DNA of 64,000 nt from Thermopolyspora flexuosa. Lineage in GTDB: Bacteria > Actinomycetota > Actinomycetes > Streptosporangiales > Streptosporangiaceae. Both the position numbers and the translations under genes were made by a program. Below, in pieces: positions 7,196-15,898 of the stretch. The stretch's first letter is position 1. The number at the start of each line of letters is the position of its first letter. The notes under the pieces were generated by a model that saw nothing but the letters and a program-made list of their open reading frames with translations, had not been told where the DNA came from and searched no databases. The stretch lies in the NCBI RefSeq assembly GCF_006716785.1, contig NZ_VFPQ01000001.1:4278001-4342000 (forward strand). Direction: 5' to 3'.

Positions 7196-10100
7196 ATGCG
7201 CATCTCTCTCACGGCTCTCACCCCCAACGGCGCGCACGACGTCGTGGTGACCGGCGACGACGGCACCACGGTCGGCGTGCTCGCGGAGGCGCTGGTGGAG
7301 CGGCTGACGGGGCACGCCCAGCACGTGCCCATGCCGCAGTACGGCCAGGGCCCCGTGCCGGTGGTGCCGCAGCAGCGGCCGGGTGCGGCCGGGTACCCGC
7401 AGCGGCCCCCGGTGGAGCTGTGGGTGAACGGGCGGCGGCTCGATCCGGCGGCGCCGGTGACGCGGGTGCTGCGCGACGGCGACGTGGTCGCGTTCGACCC
7501 GGCGGGCGCCGCGGCCACCTGGCGGCACGAGCCGACCGGCGTCGTCGAGGTGCGGATCTCCAGCGGGCCGGGCGCCGGCACCGTGCACCGGCTCGGGTTC
7601 GGGCCCGCCACCCTCGGCAGCGACCGCGGCTGCACCATGCCGGTCGCCGACCCGCACATGGCCCCGCACGTGGCCACCGTGTACGTCACCGCCCAGAACG
7701 TGACGATCGAACCGGTGCCGGGCGTGGCGGTCACCCTCGACGGCGAGCCGATCACCGAACCCGTGCACTGGCCGATCGGCGGTGTGCTGATCAGCGGCTC
7801 GTCGGTGTTCACGCTGCGGCCGCCGGAGGCGCCCGACGCCCACCTGACCCCGATGCCGGACGGCGGGCTCGCCTACAACCGGCCGCCCCGGCTGTCCGGG
7901 CCGAGCCGTACCAAGACCATCGAGGTCCCGGCCGAGCCGCGCCGCCCGGAGAACTACCGGCTGCAGCTGCTCTCCTCGATGGTCTTCGCGGTCGGCGGCG
8001 TGGTGATGGCGGTGGTGCTCAAGCAGCCGTGGTTCCTGCTGATGACGCTGCTCACCCCGCTGTCGATGATCGCCCAGTGGTGGAGCGACCGCCGGTACGG
8101 CCGCAAGCGGTACCGGCAGGCGCTGAAGGAGTACCGGCAGCGCCAGGCCGCGTTCGCCGAGGAGGTCGAGCGGCTGCGGCAGGCCGACCAGGCCGAGCGC
8201 CGCTCCGAGTGCCCGGACCCGGCCGAGGTGCTGCTCACCGCGATCGGGCCGCGGCGGCGGCTGTGGGAGCGCCGCATCCACGACGCCGACACCCTCCACC
8301 TGCGGCTGGGCCTCGCCGACCTGCACTCCCGCATCGAGTTCACCGCCGAGCGCGGCACGTACTCCTCCGACCCCAAGGAGCTGCCCCCGGTCCCGGTCTC
8401 GCACGCGGTGCCGGTCACCGTGCCGCTCCCCCAGGTCGGCGTGCTCGGCATCACCGGGATGCGGCAGGTCTCCCGCGCGCTCGCCCGCTGGCTCGTCGCC
8501 CAGGCCGCCGCGCTGCACAGCCCGCGCGACCTGGAGATCGTCGTGCTCAGCGCGGACGCCGAGGCCGCGCAGAGCTGGAACTGGGTGCGCTGGCTGCCGC
8601 ACTGCGCGCCGCACGAGGGCGAGGACTGCGTGGCGCTCGTCGGCACCGACCCGGACAGCACGGCGCGCCGCATCAGCGAGCTGCTCAACAAGATCAACGA
8701 GCGGCGCGCGGCGCAGTCCCGGAGCCTCGGCCCCTTCGGCGGCCTCGACGGCGGCGGCCAGGGCGCCGCCAACCCGTTCGCGCAGGGGTACGCCACGCAG
8801 CGGCCGTACAACGTGCTCGTGGTGCTCGACGGCGCCCGGGTGCTGCGCGGCATGCCGGGCATGCCGCAGGTGCTGCAGTTCGGCCCCACCGTGGGCGTGT
8901 ACGCGATCTGCGTCGACGACGACCAACGGCTGCTGCCCGAGGAGTGCACCACGGTCGCGGCCTGCATGTTCGAGAAGCCCGGATTCGTCCGGCTGTACGG
9001 CGGGCGCGTGGTCGACGAGCTGCCGCCGGACACCGAGGTCGTCGCCGACCAGGTGAGCGTGCCGTGGTGCGACCGGACGGCCCGCGCGATGGGGCCGCTG
9101 CGCGACGTGAGCCGCGACGACGCCGACTCGGTGATCCCCAACTCGGCCCGGCTGCTCGACCTGCTCGGCATGCCGGACCCGCGGCCGGAGCAGATCCACG
9201 CCTACTGGCGGCGGGGCCGTACCACCCGGGTGCCGATCGGCGTCGGCGCGGAGGGCATGTTCACCATCGACCTGCGGCTCGACGGGCCGCACGGGCTCGT
9301 CGCCGGTACCACCGGCGCGGGTAAGTCGGAGCTGCTGCAGTCGCTCATCGCCTCGCTCGCGGTGGCGAACCGGCCCGACGAGATGACGTTCGTGCTCATC
9401 GACTACAAGGGCGGCAGCGCGTTCAAGGACTGCGCCAAGCTGCCGCACACCGTGGGCATGGTGAGCGACCTCGACGGGCACCTCACCGAGCGGGCGCTGG
9501 AGTCCCTCGCCGCGGAGCTGAAGCGGCGCGAGCACATGCTGCTGCGCGCGAACGCCAAGGACATCGAGGACTACAACGACCTGCGGGACGCGGGCGAGCC
9601 GCTGGAGCCGATGCCCCGGCTCGTGCTCGTGATCGACGAGTTCGCGGCGATGGTGCAGGAGCTGCCCGACTTCATGGTGGGCCTCGTCGACATCGCCCGG
9701 CGGGGCCGCTCGCTCGGCGTGCACCTCATCCTCGCCACCCAGCGCCCGGCCGGCGTGGTCACCCCGGAGATCGCGGCGAACACGAACCTGCGGATCTCGC
9801 TGCGGGTGACGAGCGCCCAGGAGTCGACCGACGTGATCAACGCGCCGAACGCGGTGTCGATCTCGAAGGACACCCCGGGCCGCTGTTACGTGCGCTCGGG
9901 CGCCTCCTCGCTGCACCTGGTGCAGTCGGCCCGGATCGGCGGCCGGCGGCCCGGCGCCGCGTCGGCGCGGCCGGACCCGGTGCACGTGGTCCCGGTGGGG
10001 TGGCAGCACCTGGGCATGCCGCTGCCCGCGCCGCCGGAGGACGACGAGGACGACTCGACGATGGTGACCGACCTCGCCGTGCTCGTCGACGCGATCTCCG

Positions 10101-11701
10101 CCGCGGCCCGGCAGCTCGGCATCGACCGGCAGCGCAGCCCGTGGCTGCCGCCGCTGCCGGACCAGGTCACGCTGCGCGAGCTGCCGATGGAGCACCCGAC
10201 CCGGCTGCCGTTCGGCCTCGCCGACATCCCCGCCGAGCAGCGGCGCGCCGTCGAGTGCTTCGACCTGTCCGGCGGGCACCTGCTGGTGTGCGGGGCGAGC
10301 CGCAGCGGCCGGTCCACCGTGCTGCGCGCGATCGCGGGCTCGGTGGGCGTTCACACCTCCCCGCGCGACGTGCACCTGTACGCGGTGGACTGCGGCAACA
10401 ACGCGCTGCTGCCGCTGGTGCGCATGCCGCACACCGGCGCGGTGGTCGGCCGGGACTCGCCCGACCGGCTCAGCCGGCTCACCGACCGGCTGCTGGAGGA
10501 GATCTCCCGCCGCCAGCAGATCCTCGCCGCGCAGGGCTTCGCCGACGTCACCGAGCAGCGCGCCGCGGTGCCGCCCGAGCAGCGCATGCCGTACCTGCTG
10601 GTGCTGTTCGACCGGTGGGAGGGCTTCGTCGCGGCGTTCGAGAACTACGACAACGGGCGGCTCGTCGACCAGTGGCTGCAGATCCTGCAGGAGGGCTCGG
10701 GCGCCGGGGTGAAGGTGGTGATGACCGGCGACCGGTCCACCCTCGTCGGCCGCGTCTCCACGCAGTTCGACGACCGGCTCGTGCTCAAGCTCACCGACGC
10801 CATGGACTACACGTACGTCGGCATGAAGACCAAGGACGTGCCGGAGCACTTCCCGCCCGGCCGGGGCTTCCGGGCCACCACCGGGCTGCGCGAGGTGCAG
10901 GTCGCCCTGCTGACCGACGACCCGGCGGGTACCGCGCAGGTCGCGGCGCTGCACGAGATCGCCCGGATGGCACGGGAGCGGGTGGGCGATATTCCGCGCC
11001 CGCTGCGGCCGTTCCGGGTCGACGCGCTGCCGCCGGTGATCGACCTGGCCGAGGCGCTCAGGCTGGACGACGAGCCGGTCCCGGCCGACGCGGTGGTGTT
11101 CGGCGTGGGCGGCGACGCGCTCGGCCTGCGTTACTTCCGCGCCGAGGAGCACGGCCCCGGCATCGTGGTCGCCGGGCCGCCGAAGAGCGGGCGCAGCACC
11201 GCGCTGTGCACGATGGCGACCTGGCTGCTCGGCCGCGGGTACGAGGTCGCGCTGATCACGCCGCGGCGCAGCCCGCTGCGCGACCTCGCCGGGCGGCCGG
11301 GGGTGCTCGGCTCGTTCACCGCCGACGACCCCGTGGACGCGGTGCGGAAGGCGGTGGCGGGCGCGGGACGGCACGTCCTGCTCATCGACGACCTCGAGCT
11401 GCTCGGCAACGACAGCGAGCTCGCCGAGTGGGTCACCGAGTACGTCGGCGAGCTGCGGGACACCGGCAACCTGGTGATCGGGGCGGGCAGCGTGGACGAC
11501 CTCGACAGCATGTACCGGGGGCCGGTGGTGGCGATGAAGAAGTCCCGCAACGGGCTGCTGCTGCGGCCCACCTCGACCGGCCAGGGCGACCTGCTCGGGG
11601 TACGGCTGCCGCGCAGCGTGGCGAGCGGCGCCGGGCCGGTGGGCCGCGGGCTGTTCGTGGTCGGCGGCCAGTGGGAGCAGATCCAGGTCGCCCGGGTGTG
11701 A
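7196..11701 (+). CDS. eccC: Type VII secretion FtsK/SpoIIIE ATPase, EssC/EccC family
   Basis: 1501 residues. This is the motor of the membrane-bound ESX/T7SS complex that drives WXG100-type substrates. Residues about 1-100 form a YukD/FHA-like domain and about 118-212 a second FHA-like domain, followed by the EssC-like linker YNRPPRLSGP. Two membrane helices lie at about 260-300 (MVFAVGGVVMAVVL; FLLMTLLTPLSMI). ATPase 1 has Walker A GTTGAGKS (about 704-711) and Walker B LVLVIDEF (about 809). ATPase 2 (CGASRSGRST, about 1032) and ATPase 3 (GPPKSGRST, about 1327; VLLIDDLELL) carry Arg where Walker A has Lys. Length and twin N-terminal domains are nearer EssC than the roughly 1300-residue actinobacterial EccC. 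No eccB, eccD, eccE or mycP is in the window. Confidence 0.93.
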   Translation: MRISLTALTPNGAHDVVVTGDDGTTVGVLAEALVERLTGHAQHVPMPQYGQGPVPVVPQQRPGAAGYPQRPPVELWVNGRRLDPAAPVTRVLRDGDVVAFDPAGAAATWRHEPTGVVEVRISSGPGAGTVHRLGFGPATLGSDRGCTMPVADPHMAPHVATVYVTAQNVTIEPVPGVAVTLDGEPITEPVHWPIGGVLISGSSVFTLRPPEAPDAHLTPMPDGGLAYNRPPRLSGPSRTKTIEVPAEPRRPENYRLQLLSSMVFAVGGVVMAVVLKQPWFLLMTLLTPLSMIAQWWSDRRYGRKRYRQALKEYRQRQAAFAEEVERLRQADQAERRSECPDPAEVLLTAIGPRRRLWERRIHDADTLHLRLGLADLHSRIEFTAERGTYSSDPKELPPVPVSHAVPVTVPLPQVGVLGITGMRQVSRALARWLVAQAAALHSPRDLEIVVLSADAEAAQSWNWVRWLPHCAPHEGEDCVALVGTDPDSTARRISELLNKINERRAAQSRSLGPFGGLDGGGQGAANPFAQGYATQRPYNVLVVLDGARVLRGMPGMPQVLQFGPTVGVYAICVDDDQRLLPEECTTVAACMFEKPGFVRLYGGRVVDELPPDTEVVADQVSVPWCDRTARAMGPLRDVSRDDADSVIPNSARLLDLLGMPDPRPEQIHAYWRRGRTTRVPIGVGAEGMFTIDLRLDGPHGLVAGTTGAGKSELLQSLIASLAVANRPDEMTFVLIDYKGGSAFKDCAKLPHTVGMVSDLDGHLTERALESLAAELKRREHMLLRANAKDIEDYNDLRDAGEPLEPMPRLVLVIDEFAAMVQELPDFMVGLVDIARRGRSLGVHLILATQRPAGVVTPEIAANTNLRISLRVTSAQESTDVINAPNAVSISKDTPGRCYVRSGASSLHLVQSARIGGRRPGAASARPDPVHVVPVGWQHLGMPLPAPPEDDEDDSTMVTDLAVLVDAISAAARQLGIDRQRSPWLPPLPDQVTLRELPMEHPTRLPFGLADIPAEQRRAVECFDLSGGHLLVCGASRSGRSTVLRAIAGSVGVHTSPRDVHLYAVDCGNNALLPLVRMPHTGAVVGRDSPDRLSRLTDRLLEEISRRQQILAAQGFADVTEQRAAVPPEQRMPYLLVLFDRWEGFVAAFENYDNGRLVDQWLQILQEGSGAGVKVVMTGDRSTLVGRVSTQFDDRLVLKLTDAMDYTYVGMKTKDVPEHFPPGRGFRATTGLREVQVALLTDDPAGTAQVAALHEIARMARERVGDIPRPLRPFRVDALPPVIDLAEALRLDDEPVPADAVVFGVGGDALGLRYFRAEEHGPGIVVAGPPKSGRSTALCTMATWLLGRGYEVALITPRRSPLRDLAGRPGVLGSFTADDPVDAVRKAVAGAGRHVLLIDDLELLGNDSELAEWVTEYVGELRDTGNLVIGAGSVDDLDSMYRGPVVAMKKSRNGLLLRPTSTGQGDLLGVRLPRSVASGAGPVGRGLFVVGGQWEQIQVARV

Positions 11702-11761
11702 CCGGCCGTGGTGTGGCCGGAACGCCCCCGCAATAGCGGCTGAAAAGCCATATAAATATGG

Positions 11762-11787
11762 AAAGAGCCGGGGTGACCCGGCTCTTT
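11762..11787. terminator. Bidirectional rho-independent-type terminator
   Basis: Perfect 11-base arms AAAGAGCCGGG and CCCGGCTCTTT around a GTGA loop, between the converging eccC and WXG100 genes. The A-rich start and T-rich end serve both strands. The clearest intrinsic terminator in the window. Confidence 0.85.
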
Positions 11788-11848
11788 CGATATCCACCCG
11801 CCACCGGCACGGATGACATCCGCGCCGGTGCGCGGTCGGCGACGTATG

Positions 11849-12118
11849 TCAGGCGCCGGTCGCGGCGGCGATCGCCTCGCGGTTCTTGCGGATGCCCTCC
11901 TGGGCCTCGATCAGCGTCTGCTGGACGTTGTCGAAGGTCTTCTTGTAGCTCTCCCAGGCCTGCAGGAACTTCTCGGCGTTCGGGCCGGACCAGGACGCCG
12001 GGATCTTGCGCGCCTCGGCGTCGAGCGCCCGCTGCACGTTCATGATGGCCTCGGCCTGGACCTTGAAGGTCTGCGCCATCTGGTCCATGTCCGCGAGAAC
12101 GCCACCGACCTTGGTCAT
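11849..12118 (-). CDS. WXG100-family T7SS substrate (EsxA/EsxB-like)
   Basis: 89 residues from ATG 12118, chosen because AAAGGGG sits just before it; an in-frame ATG at 12139 is possible but would include that site. Two helices are joined by the hairpin SWSG (W-x-G) at the centre, which is the hallmark of the family: a helical hairpin exported as a dimer by the ESX apparatus. A canonical C-terminal YxxxD/E signal is not evident. It converges on eccC across a shared terminator, so the pair are neighbours but not one transcript. No second esx gene lies beside it, so a homodimer is likely, as for single Esx proteins in other monoderms. Confidence 0.92.
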   Translation of the reverse strand: MTKVGGVLADMDQMAQTFKVQAEAIMNVQRALDAEARKIPASWSGPNAEKFLQAWESYKKTFDNVQQTLIEAQEGIRKNREAIAAATGA

Positions 12119-12424
12119 ATAGTCCCCTTTCAGTCCCACCTTTCACAGGGATGGTCGGTCTACACAATAGGCCCCAAGGTCCCACAAGATGCACGCTTCC
12201 ACAAATCCCGGTCAGGTTTGCTGGCCGATTTCCGTGATGACCGGTGCCGTGACCTGCACGGTCACGGGGGCAGGTGACCGACGAGGGTGGCCGCACGGCT
12301 CCGGCGAAACCCGCGGGCGGCGCGGCCGACTCGCGGTGGGGTGGCTCCGCGTCAGAACGCGGGGACGCTTACACTCCTGTGCCAGGTCCTACAGGGTGCG
12401 GACCGAGAAAGGCGGACGACACAC
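12119..12424. other. Divergent promoter region between WXG100 and acyl-CoA carboxylase genes
   Basis: 306 bases with no gene. It must hold the promoters of both divergent genes. An inverted repeat at 12247-12267 is the only structured element I noticed. AAAGG at about 12409 precedes the GTG start at 12425. Confidence 0.5.
12247..12267. promoter_or_regulatory. Inverted repeat, possible operator
   Basis: Perfect 8-base arms CCGTGACC and GGTCACGG around a five-base centre, about 160 bases before the carboxylase start and 130 before the WXG100 start. No run of T follows, so a protein-binding site is more likely than a terminator. Inference only. Confidence 0.3.
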
Positions 12425-14185
12425 GTGCAGAAGGTCCTGATCGCCAACCGGGGTGAGATCGCCGTCCGGATCGCCCGCGCGTGCCGGGACGCCGGCCTGG
12501 TCAGCGTGGCGGTGTACGCCGACCAGGACCTCGACGCGCTGCACGTCCGCATCGCCGACGAGGCGTACGCGCTCGGCGGCCAGTCCCCCGCCGAGACGTA
12601 CCTCAACATCGGCAAGCTGCTCGACATCGCCCGTTCCGCGGGCGCCGACGCGGTGCACCCCGGCTACGGCTTCCTCGCCGAGAACGCCGACTTCGCGCAG
12701 GCCGTGATCGACGCCGGGCTGATCTGGATCGGCCCGCCGCCCGCCGCGATCAAGGCGCTCGGCGACAAGGTCGCCGCCCGGCACATCGCCCAGCGGGTGG
12801 GCGCGCCGCTCGTCGCCGGCACCCCCGACCCGGTCTCCGGCGTCGACGAGGTGATCGAGTTCGCCAAGAAGCACGGCCTGCCGATCGCGATCAAGGCCGC
12901 GTACGGCGGCGGCGGGCGCGGCCTCAAGGTCGCCCGCACCCTCGAGGAGATCCCGGACCTCTACGACAGCGCGGTACGCGAGGCGGTGACCGCGTTCGGC
13001 CGCGGCGAGTGCTTCGTCGAGCGCTACCTGGACCGCCCGCGGCACGTGGAGACCCAGTGCCTCGCCGACGCGCACGGCAACGTCGTCGTGGTCGGCACCC
13101 GGGACTGCTCGCTGCAGCGGCGGCACCAGAAGCTGGTGGAGGAGGCGCCCGCGCCGTTCCTCACCGCCGAGCAGGTCGAGCTGCTGCGCATTAGCTCCAA
13201 GGCGATCCTCAAGGAGGCCGGGTACGTCGGCGCGGGCACCTGCGAGTTCCTCGTCGGCCAGGACGGCACGATCTCCTTCCTCGAGGTCAACACCCGGCTG
13301 CAGGTCGAGCACCCGGTGACCGAGGAGGTGACCGGCATCGACCTGGTGCGCGAGCAGTTCCGCATCGCCGCCGGGGAGGAGATCGGCTACGACGACCCGG
13401 AGCCGCGCGGCCACTCCATCGAGTTCCGCATCAACGCCGAGGACCCGGGGCGCAACTTCCTGCCCGCGCCGGGCACGCTCGCCACCATGCGCGTGCCGTC
13501 CGGCCCGGGCGTGCGGCTCGACTCGGGCTACGAGGCGGGCATGACCGTGCCGCAGGCGTTCGACTCGCTCATCGCCAAGCTCATCGTCACCGGCCGCACC
13601 CGGGACGAGGCGCTGGCCCGGGCGCGCCGGGCGCTCGCCGAGTTCGAGATCGAGGGCATGCCGACGGTGCTGCCGTTCCACCGCGCCGTGGTCGACGACC
13701 CGGCGTTCACCGGCGAGCCGTTCGGCGTGCACACCCGGTGGATCGAGACCGAGTTCGCCGCGGACATCCCGCCGTACGCCGGGGAGATCGCCGAGGCGGA
13801 GCCCGCCGAGCGGGAGCGGATCACCGTCGAGGTGGGCGGCAAGCGGCTCGAGGTCGTGCTCCCGGCCGGGCTGACCGCGGGCGGGGGCGCGAAGTCCGGC
13901 GGGCGGAACCCGGGCCGTACGGCGAGGCGCTCCGCGCGGCGCGGCGGTCCCGCGCCGGCCGCCGGGGGTGACGCCCTCGTGTCGCCGATGCAGGGCACGA
14001 TCGTCAAGGTGGTCGTCGCCGACGGCGACACCGTGGCCGCGGGCGACACCGTCGTCGTGCTCGAGGCGATGAAGATGGAGCAGCCGATCACCGCGCACAA
14101 GGCGGGCACGATCACCGGCCTGTCCGCGGCGGTGGGCCAGACGGTGAGCGCGGGCGCCACGCTCTGTGAGATCAAGGACGCGTGA
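12425..14185 (+). CDS. Acetyl/propionyl-CoA carboxylase alpha chain (biotin carboxylase plus BCCP)
   Basis: 586 residues from GTG 12425 ([19 protein letters not shown]), the usual start of the family; the frame is open further upstream but that part is not conserved. The biotin carboxylase domain covers about 1-450, with the ATP-grasp glycine loop [10 protein letters not shown] (about 160-169) and the active-site block [14 protein letters not shown] (about 287-300). The C-terminal biotinyl domain has EAMKMEQPI, with biotin lysine at residue 550. It carboxylates biotin with bicarbonate and ATP, and works with a separate beta carboxyltransferase not seen here. A Gly/Arg-rich linker (about 480-515) separates the domains. 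Acc or Pcc assignment cannot be made from this chain alone. Confidence 0.93.
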   Translation: MQKVLIANRGEIAVRIARACRDAGLVSVAVYADQDLDALHVRIADEAYALGGQSPAETYLNIGKLLDIARSAGADAVHPGYGFLAENADFAQAVIDAGLIWIGPPPAAIKALGDKVAARHIAQRVGAPLVAGTPDPVSGVDEVIEFAKKHGLPIAIKAAYGGGGRGLKVARTLEEIPDLYDSAVREAVTAFGRGECFVERYLDRPRHVETQCLADAHGNVVVVGTRDCSLQRRHQKLVEEAPAPFLTAEQVELLRISSKAILKEAGYVGAGTCEFLVGQDGTISFLEVNTRLQVEHPVTEEVTGIDLVREQFRIAAGEEIGYDDPEPRGHSIEFRINAEDPGRNFLPAPGTLATMRVPSGPGVRLDSGYEAGMTVPQAFDSLIAKLIVTGRTRDEALARARRALAEFEIEGMPTVLPFHRAVVDDPAFTGEPFGVHTRWIETEFAADIPPYAGEIAEAEPAERERITVEVGGKRLEVVLPAGLTAGGGAKSGGRNPGRTARRSARRGGPAPAAGGDALVSPMQGTIVKVVVADGDTVAAGDTVVVLEAMKMEQPITAHKAGTITGLSAAVGQTVSAGATLCEIKDA

Positions 14186-14285
14186 GGTCTTCGGCCACGG
14201 CCGGACCGGCTACGGTGGAAGGGATCCGTGTCGGGAACCCTGACCACTCCCCGTTCGTCCTCATGGGCGAAGGAGGCATCGAGCC

Positions 14286-15692
14286 GTGACCACTGACCTG
14301 CTACGCCGCGCGGGATCCGCACTCCTCGCGCTGCTCACCGGTGTGCTGGTGCTGGTCGCGTTCGCGTCCCCCGCGAGCGCGCGCGCAGCCGCCGCGCCGG
14401 ACACCAACGAGATCGTTTCCTACTGGAAGGACAAGAAGGACCGGCTCTTCGTCGAGTCCGGTTCCCCGTTGACCTCCGACCAGCAGTCGGAGATCCGCGA
14501 CGCGCTCAGCGAGTCGAAGACGAGGATCTACGTCGCCGCGCTGGCCGACTCCTCCATCGCCGACGAGGCCGCCGCGGGCAATCTGATCAACTCGCTGGGC
14601 CAGGCCCTGGAGCGGGAGGGGCGCGGTAAGTTCACCGTGGTCGTCCTCGACGGCACCCGGATCTACTCGCGCTCGAACCTGATCGGCCGGAACGCGGCCA
14701 CGCTCGCCGACCTGGCCGCATCCGCGGCGAACGGCGACATCGCCGCGGGCATGAAGGACTTCATCAACCGCGTCAACCTCGCCGCCGACGGCAACCGCCG
14801 CGCCGCGCTCGACCCCGACAGCACGGTGAGCAGCGACAGTGGCGGCGGTGGCGGCTTCGGCGTGCTCGTCGGCATCCTCGTGCTGTTCCTCGCCGGCGGC
14901 GTCGGCCTGTTCCTCTACTCCCGCAAGAAGCAGCGGGAGCGGGAGGCGCGCGAGGCGGCCGAGCTCGCCGCCGTCAAGCAGACGGTCGAGGAGGACATCA
15001 CCAAGCTCGGCGAGGAGATCACCGAGCTCGACACCGAGGTGAAGCTCGCCGCGTCCCAGGCGGACACCCAGGCCGACTGGCAGCGCGCGCTCGACGCCTA
15101 CGAGCGGGCGAAGGCCGAGCTCGCCGCGGTCAAGCACGTCGACCAGCTGCGCAGCGTGACCGAGGCGCTCGAGGAGGGCCGGTACGCGCTCGCCTGCGTG
15201 CGCGCCCGGGTCAACAACCAGCCGGTGCCCGAGCGGCGTCCCCCCTGCTTCTTCAACCCGCAGCACGGCCCGTCCGTGCGTGACGTGCGCTGGGCCCCGC
15301 CCGGCGGCGCGCCGCGCGACGTGCCCGCCTGCGCCGCCGACGCGCAGCGCGTCGAGCAGGGCTTCGACCCGCACATCCGCGAGGTCATGGTCGACGGCCA
15401 CCGCCGGCCGTACTACGACGCCGGCCCGGCCTACGCCCCCTACGCCTACGGCTACTACGGCGGGTTCGGCGACGTGATGACCGGCATGCTCGTCGGCACC
15501 ATGCTCGGCAGCATGATCGGCGGCGGATTCGGCTTCGGCGGCTTCGGCGCGGGCTACAGCGCCGGGTACGCCGAGGGCGTGCAGGACGCCGGCGGCTTCG
15601 GTGGCGGCGACTTCGGAGGCGGTGACTGGAGCGGCGGCGACTGGACCAGCGGCGGCGACTTCGGAGGCGGCGACTTCGGAGGCGACTGGTAG
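14286..15692 (+). CDS. Secreted/membrane TPM-domain protein with Gly-Asp-Trp-rich tail
   Basis: 468 residues from GTG 14286, with AAGGAGG nine bases before. A Sec signal peptide (1-33, cut near ASA-RA) leads into an extracellular TPM-like domain (about 40-180) and one membrane helix (about 193-213). A charged coiled-coil follows (EREAREAAELAAVKQTVEE ... KAELAAVKHVDQL), then a Pro/Tyr-rich segment (AYAPYAYGYYGG), a second hydrophobic glycine stretch (MLVGTMLGSMIGGGFGFGG) and a repetitive GGGDFGGGDW tail. TPM proteins are linked to photosystem repair and phosphatase activity in plants; in actinobacteria the role is unknown. It stands alone between two intergenic gaps, with a hairpin after it. 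Confidence 0.8.
   Translation: MTTDLLRRAGSALLALLTGVLVLVAFASPASARAAAAPDTNEIVSYWKDKKDRLFVESGSPLTSDQQSEIRDALSESKTRIYVAALADSSIADEAAAGNLINSLGQALEREGRGKFTVVVLDGTRIYSRSNLIGRNAATLADLAASAANGDIAAGMKDFINRVNLAADGNRRAALDPDSTVSSDSGGGGGFGVLVGILVLFLAGGVGLFLYSRKKQREREAREAAELAAVKQTVEEDITKLGEEITELDTEVKLAASQADTQADWQRALDAYERAKAELAAVKHVDQLRSVTEALEEGRYALACVRARVNNQPVPERRPPCFFNPQHGPSVRDVRWAPPGGAPRDVPACAADAQRVEQGFDPHIREVMVDGHRRPYYDAGPAYAPYAYGYYGGFGDVMTGMLVGTMLGSMIGGGFGFGGFGAGYSAGYAEGVQDAGGFGGGDFGGGDWSGGDWTSGGDFGGGDFGGDW
15599..15689 (+). repeat. Tandem Gly-Gly-Asp-Phe/Trp coding repeats
   Basis: The last 30 codons of the TPM-domain gene are near-repeats of GGCGGCGACTTCGGAGGC and relatives, giving GGGDFGGGDWSGGDW and so on. 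This is low-complexity coding sequence rather than a separate element; copy number could vary between strains. Confidence 0.7.
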
Positions 15693-15780
15693 GCCGTCGC
15701 CGACCAGGCCCTTGGCCCCGGTCCGCACGGCGGCCGGCGCCTGAGTGGTCACAGGCCCCGGCGTTCGGAAACGCTTCTCC

Positions 15781-15813
15781 GGCCCCGGGCGGTGCGATCG
15801 ACCGCCCGGGGCC
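15781..15813. terminator. GC-rich hairpin between convergent genes
   Basis: Perfect 13-base arms GGCCCCGGGCGGT and ACCGCCCGGGGCC around a seven-base loop, 88 bases after the TPM gene and 86 after the lpdA stop. No T tract, as is usual for high-GC actinobacteria. Likely a shared terminator. Confidence 0.65.
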
Positions 15814-15898
15814 GTCGCGTGTCCGGGGCCCGGGTCGCGGGCGGCGCGGGGATCGGCGCGTGCGCCGCCCGGTGCGAGGATCGGTGGCGGACCGGGGA

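Noticed and set aside
7136-11797. Open frame of 1553 codons on the minus strand opposite eccC
   Set aside because: A shadow of the GC-rich codon pattern. It has no recognisable domain, is rich in Arg, His and Gly, and the plus strand encodes a clear T7SS ATPase.
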